Positions 55,579-64,000 of a stretch of DNA of 64,000 bases are shown one piece after another. The translations under genes were made by a program, and so were the position numbers. Each line of letters begins with the position of its first letter. Position 1 is the stretch's first letter. Origin of the DNA: Vombatus ursinus (lineage: Eukaryota > Chordata > Mammalia > Diprotodontia > Vombatidae); the NCBI RefSeq assembly GCF_900497805.2, contig NW_020954702.1, positions 2,089,586 to 2,153,585 on the forward strand, read 5' to 3'. The notes under the pieces were generated by a model, which was not told the DNA's origin, searched no databases, and was given only the letters and a program-made list of their open reading frames with translations.

Positions 55579-56068
55579 TGTTGGGGTGCTGGGACCTTGA
55601 GAATGCCAAGGCAGAGTTAACTGGAATGAATTCACACACTCAAGCCTTCTCTTAGTCAAGTGGCAAAAAGTTTATTTTAACTCTTTAGCAAAAGTGGGCA
55701 GGGGTCCTTATGGAACCCTCAAGAGACTGAGGATGGTGCTGAGGTTTATGTGGAAAAGAGGCATAGGAAAGGAATGCCAGGGATACTGATTAGGTAATCT
55801 AAGGGTCCGGGTGTCTTTGGGAGCTATGGGTGGAAAAGTGTAGGGAGTATACCAGACATTGAGGGAGTTGTCAGAGGCATGGAACTTGAGGATCTAGTTG
55901 GAGGGGGCAGCCAGGGACAAAAAACCTTGGGCCAGGCACCCCTTTGTCTGTCCTAATTAGAGAATGTGTTATGCAACAAGAGAAATTTTTCTCACAGGAC
56001 AGGGCCCTACTGAAATTGGGAGGCTTCCAGAGACATGATCTTAGGGGTAGGGCCTGAGCACCCCATCA
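55579..56068 (-). mobile_element. Solo LTR, family A, antisense, in intron 1
   Basis: On the minus strand it starts TGATGGGGTGCTCAGG and ends ...AGCACCCCAACA, about 490 bp, with a reversed poly-A signal (tttatt) at 55670. It shares 'actcaagccttctcttagtc' with 5339-5816. No clear TSD. Fossil without internal region. Confidence 0.78.
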
Positions 56069-56296
56069 AGATCATCTATAGTCAATGTACACACTATTTT
56101 GTTTGCCTAGGTAAAACTATAACCATTAGAAAGTAGTTGATAGATTAAACTATGAATCAAAGGGCTTGCTGCCACATCTCCTTTGTGCAGCATTTCTAAG
56201 TACTCTTTTCTCTTCCCTTGGATTCTATGACACTGTATTCTTTTAGTTCTCTCTTTTACCTTTTTTTTTTTTTTGGTCTCTTACCTTTCTAATCAT

Positions 56297-56345
56297 AGGA
56301 AAGGCATCTTGGTATAGTGGAAAGAGTACTGGTTTTTGTCAGCTT
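56297..56345 (+). mobile_element. MIR SINE, left part, split by another SINE
   Basis: 'aggcatcttggtatagtgga' and 'aagagtactggtttttgtca' are the head of a MIR that resumes at about 56605. Confidence 0.6.
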
Positions 56346-56602
56346 TATTGGCAACTGGGTGGCACAGTGGATAGAATACTGAGCCTGCAGTCAGGAAGAC
56401 ATTCAAATTTAGCCTTAGACAATTACTAGCTATGTGATCCATATGACCCTGGAGAAGTCACTTAACCTCTGTTTGCCTCATATTTCCAGCCTCATATTCC
56501 TCCATTGTAAAATGGGAGAATAGTAATAGAACCTACCTTGTAGTACCAAGGATAAAATGAGAGCCTGGCACATAGTAGGTACTATATAAATGCTTATTCC
56601 CT
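56346..56602 (+). mobile_element. CORE-SINE (MIR type), sense, nested in an older MIR
   Basis: Head 'aactgggtggcacagtggat', CORE 'gctatgtgatcc' and 'gagaagtcacttaacctctg', MIR tail 'gcctggcacatagtaggtac'. Confidence 0.85.
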
Positions 56603-56745
56603 TCACCACCATCTTCAGAAGACCTGGGCTCATATCCTGCCTGTCACATATATCTTTGATTTCAATTTTCTCATCTGAAAAATGAGGGAATTGGACTAGA
56701 TTACATTTGTCTGACTGAGGTCCTTTCCTGCTCTAAATTTTATTT
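56603..56745 (+). mobile_element. MIR SINE, right part
   Basis: 'agaagacctgggctcatatc', 'ttttctcatctgaaaaatga' and 'ggactagattacatttgtct' complete the MIR begun at 56297. Confidence 0.65.
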
Positions 56746-56924
56746 CCAAGTTCTTCTTCTGTATGTGTACCAGACCATCTTAATTACACATATTCTCTCC
56801 TTTTTGACTTCACCTTTATGGTTTTAATGATCATCTCTGGATGAGTCCCATATCTATATCTAGCTGATAGCTCTCTCTGAGATTTAGTCCTACATTTCCA
56901 CTTGCTTGCTGGATATCTCAACTG

Positions 56925-57145
56925 AATTGCACAAACATTTATTAAACATCTGATGTGTACACATCATTATACTTAGTCTCTGGGAGAGATGAAAAGATTA
57001 TATGAGTTTTTCCTTCATGGTAGTAGTTAGAAGGAATGGATGAATGCTTTTGCCAAGCACTATGCCAAGTGCTGGGGGTGCAAATACAAAAGCAGTGGCC
57101 ATTTCCATCCTCAAGGAGCTTACATTTTAATGGAGAAGATAACAC
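56925..57145 (-). mobile_element. L2 LINE 3' end, antisense
   Basis: 'aacatttattaaacatctga', 'ccaagcactatgccaagtgc' and 'ccatcctcaaggagcttaca' are the reversed L2 terminus, possibly two overlapping copies. Confidence 0.85.
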
Positions 57146-57184
57146 AATTAGAGGAGTGGTGGCCAGGGAAAGGTTAGAAATTAC

Positions 57185-57372
57185 CTAGATCATGGTTAGC
57201 TAATTTTTTTCTATAAAAGACTAGATAGTAAATATTTTAGGCTTTGTGAACCAAAAGACAAAATCAAGGATATTATGTAGGTACTTATATAATAAAAGAG
57301 AAAACATTCCCACAAATTTTTTATTGATGAAATTAAAAATATTATAATAATTGAGTACAATTTTCTTATAAT
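57185..57372 (+). mobile_element. Old hAT-type DNA transposon fragment
   Basis: 'tctataaaagactagatagt' followed by 'aaatattttaggctttgtga' is the start of a hAT repeat common in eutherian genomes ('agatagtaaatattttaggc'). Finding it here would mean a therian-age element. Only the left part is recognisable. Confidence 0.5.
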
Positions 57373-57454
57373 ATGAATCTACTAGGGAGAAGAATGGAAT
57401 TCTTTTGGGGAGGATAATATACTTAACTGGGGTTCAGAGTTACTGTTACCTATC

Positions 57455-58620
57455 ATCAAAATCAATTAAAAATAAACATTTATTAAGGACTTACTGTGTA
57501 CTCACTCACTGTTCTAAATGCTGCAGATACAAAAAGAGGCAAAAGGTAGCCCCTGACCTCAAAGAGTTTATAATCTATTGGGGAAGACTACATGTATATA
57601 TATAAATAGGGATATTATTTGGGATAAATAGGAATAATAAACAGGTTTATATGTTAGCAGGGAATTAAGAGGGGTTGGAAAAGACTTCCCGTAAAAAATG
57701 GGATTTTAGTTGGGACTTAAAGGAAGTCAGAAAAGCCTGTAACAGGTGGAGATGAAGTAAAGGATTTTAAACTTGGGGGATAGCCGGAAAAAATGCCAGG
57801 AGCCAAGAGATGGAGTATCTCGTTCATGGACCAGCAAGGATTTATTTCAGTGTCATGGGGTGAAGAGTATGTGGTGTGGGAGAAAGATGTAAGAAGACTG
57901 GAAAGGTAGGAGGAGGCTAGGTTATAAAGGCTGACGATGCCAAATAGTATTTTGTATTTTATTCTGGAGGCAATAGGGAGCCACTGGAGTTTGAGTAGGA
58001 AGGTGATGTGCACTTTAGGAAAATCACTTTGATGTCTGAATGGAGGATGATTGGAGTGGGGAAAGACTTAAGGCAAGCAGAAACACCAGCAGGCTATTGT
58101 AAGCTTAAGGTGATAAGGCCCTATCCAGAAAGGTGGTAGTGTTATAGGAGAGAAGGGGACATATTGAAGAGGTGTTAAAAAGTGAAATCTGGGGCCTTGA
58201 CAACAGATTGGACATGGGGGTGAGGGATAATGAATAGTCAAAGATGACACCTAGGTTTCAAGCTGAGGGACTGGGGGATGCTATTAGCCTCTACAGTAAA
58301 AGGGAAGTGGGTGGGAGGGAGGGGGGAGATGATGAGTTTGTTTTTAGACATACTGAGTTTAAGATGTCTACTGGCCATGCAGTTCTAAATGCCTGAAAGG
58401 CTATTGGAAATTAGAGGTTGAAGGTCAGCAGAGAGGTTGGGGGGAGGGGGGAAGAATAGGTAGAATTGAGAATCATCAGCATACAGATAGATGGTAATTA
58501 AATCCATGGGAGGTGATGAGATCACCAAGTAAAGTGGTATAGAGGGAGAACAGAAGAGGGTGCATGTACTACCTACAACTTGATTGAAATAGAAACAGCA
58601 CTGGATCACAGGAAAGTTTC
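57455..58620 (-). mobile_element. L2 LINE, reverse transcriptase to 3' end, antisense, in intron 1
   Basis: The longest L2 here. On the minus strand the frame 58385-58609 contains IYLYADDSQFYLFF, the YADD catalytic motif of CR1/L2-clade reverse transcriptases (58472-58483). Next comes 'catcttaaactcagtatgtc', and the frame 57717-58013 holds LQWLPIASRIKYKILFGIVS and SSYLSSLLTSF, the typical C-terminal block of L2/CR1 ORF2. The end at 57460-57600 is the L2 3' terminus. Several frame changes; inactive. Confidence 0.9.
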
Positions 58621-58769
58621 ATAGAATAATATTTGAATAGTACTTTAAAATTGGAGACATTCCTAGCATAGGAAATTGCATATAAAAAAGGCATGTTTGC
58701 TTGGAGCTTAGACTAAAAGAACAGTGATAGGATAGACTAAAAGAACAGTGATTAATAGTAGAGTGGTAG
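58621..58769. other. Unassigned sequence
   Basis: Contains a short direct repeat of 'agactaaaagaacagtgat' (58709-58727 and 58733-58752). Nothing else seen. Confidence 0.5.
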
Positions 58770-58856
58770 ATCGGGTCTCAGATCAGACACTTGACACTTA
58801 CTGGCTGTGTGACCCTGGGCAAGTCACTTAACCCCAATTGGTCAGGAAAAAAAAAA
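58770..58856 (+). mobile_element. 5'-truncated A-tailed SINE with 10-bp TSD
   Basis: CORE and A tail only ('gacacttactggctgtgtga', 'cacttaaccccaattggtca'). Flanked by agagtggtag at 58760-58769 and 58857-58866. Confidence 0.94.
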
Positions 58857-58866
58857 AGAGTGGTAG

Positions 58867-59555
58867 CAAATCATCTAGGGCAGAGATGTTGAACACTTGC
58901 CTGCTGTACATCAACAAGATTAAAATCTAGGTGGGAAATATTTAACAAAATAAGTAAAAATAAGACATCTAGTCAGAGCAACCAATCCAAGAATCTATAG
59001 AAGTACCCTTGAAGTCCTGAAGAGATTCTGGGACAGAGAAGGTATTGGGCAAAGTGCAGAGGGTTAGAGTTCAGTCAGCACTGGCTGGAGTCTTTGGTAC
59101 AGTTCCAGCACTCCTGCCCTCAGCTCTGCAGTGCCTAAGACCAGGCAAGCCTGGCCCTCAGGGAATGCTTGTTGGACTTTTGAGGTTTTCACCACAGTCT
59201 TTCATGGCACTCCCTGCCCAGTCTGAGCCTTTCCCAACCCCACGGCTGGCTGCCTGAGAACTTTCCCAGCTGGTCTAACACTGGGAAACAAGGCCTGAGA
59301 TCACCCAAAAGAGCCCAAACTCAGCCCTAACCTTGCAGAGAGTGGTCTCAGGGTATTCCAGGCGAGGTCCGATACAATACCAGTGGCCCCAGCCCAGCTT
59401 CTGGAAAAGGTTCCTAGACAAAGGCTAGTCAGAACAGTCCCTGAACCTCGTGGTGGGAGCCCGACAACTGAGGGATAGGATCCCAAGTGGTCCCAGAACC
59501 CTGTCACAAGAGGAAGCCCTAGGCATAGCCCAGCACTGAAGCAATTCTTAAATTA
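58867..59555. other. Unassigned, relatively GC-rich sequence
   Basis: 59040-59540 is C/G-richer than its surroundings and has frames of about 70 codons on both strands, none recognised. It may be an L1 5'UTR-like or LTR-like fragment. Confidence 0.35.
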
Positions 59556-59559
59556 CGGT

Positions 59560-59950
59560 TAATTCCTTCCATTTATTAGTGTATGTTTCTCTCCCCTCCC
59601 TCTCTCTCCACAAATTATCTAATTATTATCTTCTATTTATTTTATTTCTGAACATACCATATCCAGTACCTAGCACAGTGCTTTAACTGTAGTATGTTCT
59701 TAATATTTGCTGAATTATAATTCAGATTTCCTGTCCTCATATTTAAAACCCTAGACAATCTGGGACCACTCTACCTTTAATGCTGCCTCATCATTGCTCC
59801 TGTTTTACTCTATTCTTGAAGTAAACTAACGTGCCTTTGTGATTTTGTTCATGCTATTCCAGAACTATGCCTGAAATGTACCCCACCCTTCCTCTGCTGA
59901 TTTTGTTTTTAGGCTCAGAATTTTCCCTAATACTTAAGTCGCCTTGGAAC
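59560..59950 (+). mobile_element. L2 LINE fragments, sense
   Basis: 'gtacctagcacagtgcttta' and 'cttaatatttgctgaattat' are a 3' terminus. After it 'aaaaccctagacaatctggg', 'ttcatgctattccagaacta' and 'cccttcctctgctga' are L2 ORF/3' text of a second copy. Confidence 0.75.
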
Positions 59951-60059
59951 AAATTCATGTTCTCAAAACAAGTCTCATAGCAGAACTTATCATAGAGGGA
60001 ATTCTTATTTATTAAGGTTTGACTAGGTGGTCTCTGGATTCTTTCCCAACTTGAGTGGA

Positions 60060-60165
60060 GGAGGGAGAGGTTCTAGATATGGGGGACAACTAGAGAAAAT
60101 GCTGGGAGCTGAAAGATGGAATGTCCTTTGGGTAAGGGAGAGGTTTACCTGCAGATTTCACCCTA
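60060..60165 (-). mobile_element. L2 LINE fragment, antisense (diverged)
   Basis: 'ggacaactagagaaaatgct' and 'gggagctgaaagatggaatg' resemble the reversed L2 block at 57778-57815. Confidence 0.45.
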
Positions 60166-60944
60166 ACTTTCTATTTCAATGTCAACCTCAAAGTAATATC
60201 AGTGGATTCCAGTTTGAAGTTCCTAATGTTCAATAATGCTGTTGGTAGACCATCAGAAAGGTACTGCTATTTCTTTCACAGGCTTCCAGGTGGATTTTCT
60301 TCTCAGTGGCTTGCTGATTTTAGTCCCTGCAGATCAAAGTCTTTTTCACAACATCAATCTGTACAACAGTTTGAAAACTTCATACATAAAGATGGTCTAC
60401 TGCTTTGTGTTTTTTTAATATCTGAACTTTATGTTTTTATAGGCAGGTCCGGAGTTTACCAGATAGTTTACAATTTATGCCACTGGATGAGGGAATAATT
60501 TTCTACAAGGCAAAATAAGTATCCAGTTATTATCCATTGATTCCATAACAATCCCAAGCCAATAATCCATATTCAACAATCAGTACTTAATAACCCAAAA
60601 ACAAATACTTAAGAACCAATAATAAATAACAAAAATTATTATACACATACCCTTCATGACCACCAGCAAGTAAGGGGTTACTTGTGATCCTAGGTCATTA
60701 GAGATGCATGTTTGTTTTAAATATCAGAGTGACTAAGGACACAATGATATTTTATTTCAAACCACTACATACATCTTGTCTCATTTCCATTTTATCAGAT
60801 TCTTTGACTTTAATAATTAAATAATTTATACAATAATATAAATAATAATGAACAATAAAATAATACATAATAGTAATTTACTGTACTATATTACTCTAGT
60901 AGTGTCATATACTCTGCACATCATTATTCCATGTAATTTATTGT
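60166..60944. other. Unassigned sequence
   Basis: Includes an open frame at 60236-60418 behind a splice-acceptor-like 'tttctttcacag', discussed under rejected items. 60780-60900 is dominated by AATAATA text. Confidence 0.4.
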
Positions 60945-61130
60945 TGTTTGTCCTTTTTTCTCAAAGAGGACCATTACATAAGGAAGATGTCATGACTTGC
61001 AAGTGAATTGGATTTAAGTGAGGGAGGGCTGTGTAAGTGTCACCAGCCTCACTTTCTCCTCCAGAGCCATCTGGATTCAGTGGTGAGATACAGATCAGGA
61101 GGATTGGAGATTCTCTCCCCCTCTCCTCTC
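60945..61130 (+). repeat. Unnamed interspersed repeat
   Basis: 'tgttgtttgtccttttttct', 'cttgcaagtgaattggattt', 'cctcactttctcctccagag' and 'ccatctggattcagtgg' form a pattern I recall from other marsupial sequence as a dispersed repeat, but I cannot name it and there is one copy here. Confidence 0.45.
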
Positions 61131-62925
61131 ATGCAATTTACAATTAAACTAAATGGTATTTTCTTGAAAAGTAGTAGAGCAATCATAAAATTCAAACAGA
61201 GGGAGGTTTTGTTTACTAATTGTTTATTTAATATCTTAATGTTTGCAGTCTTTCACCTTTGTTTTAAAATAACATTAGACACAAACTGAACTTAATCTCA
61301 CTAAAAGTCAGTGCAGGCTATTAAATAAGTAAAACTCTGAAAAACAATCATGACTTATCTTAAGCTTTCTATGAAAAGTCTTTTGGTTTTTATTTCATGG
61401 ATTCTACTTTATCACAAAGTATAATTTAGTTTGTTGAGTTTATTGCCATGGTAAGATAGCAATCAAGTTCATAATTTTACTTGTGTTCATGCCATATATT
61501 CACATTATAGTTCATTCTTTAGATCAAGATAATAAAATTATCTAATGATTATATATTTGGGATTTTATCTTAATTCTGGAATCCAGTTCTACCATGACTG
61601 CTAGTATGGCAGAAACAAATTTGAGGATGGAGCAAGAGAGAGAAAAATACAAGTTCAAAAAATGTATAGGAAAGACATCTTATTCAAGAAGAATTTTAAG
61701 GAAAGGACTGTTTTGGTTACATGAGGACCCTGAAGATTATCTTTTGGTTCTGTCTTATAGACATAGGCTAATTAAAGAAATTACTTTTTAGGTAACAGGG
61801 AATAAAATATTACTAACATGTTTTAAGACACCAAACATAGGTATTATTTGAGGAAGTTAATGTCTCAAGTCTTAACACTGCTACTGTCTTTTCAAAGCAA
61901 TGGAATCCTTTTTTCTTTCTGTACTTGATTTTAAATTCATACCATACTCAGATTTTACCTTGTCAAGGTTTTAAATTATCCTGTCTCATTGTTTAATAAA
62001 AGAATTGAATTTTCAAATATTAGACCATTCTAAGGTTGACTTACTCTGACTATATATGCTTTCTGATTTCAAAATTATACTTACTGTTATTCAAGGGATG
62101 TAAAATCTTTCAAAGCATAATGCAGTTTTACATTCTTACAAGAAAACTTCCAAACATTTGAAATATAACACTATCTACATTGCTAAGACACAAAATGCGA
62201 TGATCCTCTGCCCCTTCCCCCAACACATACAATAAAGTATTCCTTGGTCATGCTAGGGAAGGGTTAATTTAAAGACCAACCAAAAAAAAAAAATCATTGC
62301 TTCAGCCAAATGAGGGGAAGTGGAGAGAGGAGTATAATTTGTTTATAGTAAACACTTGCACAAAGCACACTAATAAAATGGTATTATGCTTTCTATTTAA
62401 CAAGTCTTTTAACACAGTAAAACAGACTTCATCGTTCTATTCTAACTAAACAAGAATGCTTCCCATGTCCTGGGGCAACAAAGAAGGAAATAAATGTCTA
62501 TCACTTAGAAAGTAATTAGAGAAACTACTGATAATTCCTGTAACTGTAATAGTAAATGGTCAGAAAAGAGTTATCAAAATACTGAGTGCTGATATCCTTC
62601 TCACCCCTCTTGCCCAGTTTAATTGGTAAAATCAAAATGAATTTCTCTCTTTCTCTCTCCACACACACCCACCCACACCCCATACACTTATGAAATAGTT
62701 TATGCATTTTGTAAACCTGAGTCCTTTTTCTCCTTGTGGAACAGGTCTTATTCTTTCCTAAATCCAATAATATTTCAGAAAAGTAGAACAGAGACATTTT
62801 TACCCTTCCTTCTTGAATTTGACTGTTTTCCTAATCCTCTGCTTAGCCAAATTCAGAATAAAAACAGCTTAAAAACCTAAATATTTGGGAAATTATCTTG
62901 CAGTAAAAAATTTTACTCATTCTAA
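61131..62925. other. Unassigned AT-rich intronic sequence
   Basis: No exon and no nameable repeat. A 65-codon frame at 61594-61791 has no recognisable family. A CA-rich run lies at 62659-62690. Confidence 0.45.
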
Positions 62926-62927
62926 AA

Positions 62928-63195
62928 TCAATTTGTTGTTGTTCAATATTCAGTGTTCTCCGACTCTTTGTGGCCTCGTGGACCATACTGTTCGTGGAGT
63001 TTTCTTGGCGTGGGTATTGGAGGGGTTTACCATTTCCTTTGCCATTTCTTTCTCCAGTGGATTAAAGCAACAGAGGGTAAGGAACTTGTTTAGGGTCACG
63101 TAACTAGCAAGTGTCTGAAGCCAGATTTGAACTGAGGTCTTCCTGACTTCAGGCCCAGCAGTCTATCCACTGAGTGACACCTAGCTACCTCCTCT
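62928..63195 (-). mobile_element. Mar-1-type SINE with RTE tail, antisense
   Basis: RTE tail 'ctccgactctttgtggcctc' and 'gtggaccatactgttcgtgg', close to the BovB tail, then the CORE 'tttagggtcacgtaactagc' and the head 'cactgagtgacacctagcta'. Confidence 0.9.
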
Positions 63196-63900
63196 AAAAT
63201 TTATTTCTGCTTAAGTTGATCAGTGTTTATAAGTCATAGCAGCAAAAGTGGGCACATATAGCACACTCTTAAATATTTTTCTACACTCGTACAAGTGCTG
63301 CAAGATTGAGGATGGAAACTTTTTTCATCTAGATTGATCAGGCCCAAGTATAAAAGGTTTTCTGCCAGATGGGACTTAAATTAAGGGCTAATTTCTTCAT
63401 GGTCAAATTGACACAACAAAAAAACTTTACTATCTTCACCACTAAGTACTCACATTGATCATAAGCATCCAGATTCAAATCTAGGTAGCTTTTTCTTTAG
63501 TTGTTATCATGGTAGAATCTTAAGACAATAATGACTGTAATTTCCATACTTAAAACCGAGCACTCCAATTCACTGACTTACTGGAAATGCAAGGAAAGGC
63601 TATCAGTTTACTGGCATATCTCTTTGGGTGAGGGTGGAGGGGCTGATGGGCTGACAGATACACATTCCTCTCTCCACCCCTTCTGAACTCCTATCTAGTG
63701 AGCTGGATTCAGAGAAAAGTCCTGACACATCAGAAAGTCAGAGGTTTACAAAGGATGTAGTGGAATATGGATAAACAGCAAACCAACTCTCACTTGAAGA
63801 TCTGCAACCCCTCTATTACAGATCTCAGACTCTTGCTGGCTCAAAATGAACAGAACAGAACAGAACTCCAGCCAGACTCGGAACAGAAATAGAATGATGG
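63196..63900. other. Unassigned intronic sequence
   Basis: No gene or nameable repeat; (CAGAA)n-like 'aacagaacagaacagaac' at 63848-63865. Confidence 0.45.
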
Positions 63901-63904
63901 GCAT

Positions 63905-63952
63905 AAAGTTTTCGTCGTGTCCAATTCTTTGTGACCCCATTTGGAGTTTGCT
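63905..63952 (-). mobile_element. RTE/Mar-1 tail fragment, antisense
   Basis: 'cgtcgtgtccaattctttgt' and 'gaccccatttggagtttgc' are the shared tail of RTE and Mar-1-type SINEs, without the SINE body. Confidence 0.75.
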
Positions 63953-64000
63953 TTAAGGCCCAACTAAAATCTCATCTTCTATAGGAAGCTTTACCTAATC
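63953..64000 (+). mobile_element. L2 LINE fragment running off the window
   Basis: 'aggcccaactaaaatctcat' and 'ttctataggaagctttacct' match the L2 3' part at 50780 and 51080. Confidence 0.7.

Larger units (their letters stand above)
53661..64000 (+). other. Intron 1 (partial), no further exon recognised
   Basis: More than 10.3 kb after the donor without a convincing exon. Short frames are scattered through it, but those I could interpret lie in repeats or lack splice signals. The first 500 bp are still rather GC-rich and transposon-free, then AT-rich sequence with MIR, L2, LTR and SINE copies. A long first intron after a CpG island exon is typical of vertebrate genes. Confidence 0.7.

Noticed and set aside
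60275-60418. Splice acceptor-like 'tttctttcacag' followed by a frame that would continue the phase-1 exon 1 for about 45 codons to a stop
   Set aside because: The peptide (FQVDFLLSGLLILVPADQSL...) has no recognised domain, there is no donor, and such open runs occur by chance. Only spliced RNA reads would justify it.
61594-61791. 65-codon + frame with a K/R/E-rich peptide in intron 1
   Set aside because: No homology recognised, no splice context, and the length is expected by chance in a 10-kb AT-rich intron.

Overview
The window is marsupial nuclear DNA. Most of it is intergenic and built from stacked transposable-element fossils, followed by the promoter, first coding exon and start of intron 1 of one host gene on the + strand. 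The marsupial call rests on four things. There are tRNA-headed CORE/MIR-type SINEs whose 3' tails match an RTE/BovB LINE (Mar-1 type). There are shorter A-tailed SINEs of the 'ggcagctaggtggcacagtg' kind. There are many 5'-truncated copies of a marsupial-type L1, and an RTE (BovB-like) LINE fragment. The A-tailed SINEs resemble those I associate with Australian marsupials rather than the South American opossum, but that is inference from memory and does not give a species.

Layout. 1-1045: L1 3' end. 1.36-9.7 kb: L2 pieces, solo LTRs, AT-rich sequence I cannot assign, and a 60-codon coiled-coil-like open segment behind a good splice acceptor (4474-4654). 10.3-17.4 kb: MIR, L1 and L2 copies, an inverted pair of an unidentified repeat (13.6-14.65 kb), a mariner-type MITE and an LTR. 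18-21 kb: a SINE, two LTR families and a broken retroviral internal region. 22.5-29.3 kb: SINEs and a dense L1 block with several clear target-site duplications (TSDs). 29.7-31.6 kb: an LTR holding an L1 that carries an apparent 3' transduction, then an intact-looking hAT MITE. 32.7-34.3 kb: L2, Mar-1 and microsatellite. 35.1-38.1 kb: three-level nest (SINE in L1 in L1). 38.4-52.5 kb: LTRs, SINEs, RTE, an L1 with 5'UTR and ORF1, an internally deleted L1, more LTRs and microsatellites.

53.1-53.66 kb is a GC- and CpG-rich island in otherwise AT-rich DNA. It holds a 5'UTR with a (TG)n/(CGTG)n tract and an ATG at 53618 in fair Kozak context. Fourteen codons of a hydrophobic signal peptide follow, ending in a phase-1 GTGAGT donor after 53660. 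From 53661 to the end of the window is intron 1, again filled with MIR, L2, LTR and SINE copies. I saw no convincing second exon. The protein is secreted or a type I membrane protein. Its family cannot be decided from 14 residues, although exon length and phase fit an Ig-superfamily gene such as CXADR.

No bacterial-type system, CRISPR array or operon is present. The longer reading frames in the window are mostly pieces of LINE ORFs or chance frames in repeats. Transposon boundaries without TSDs are approximate.
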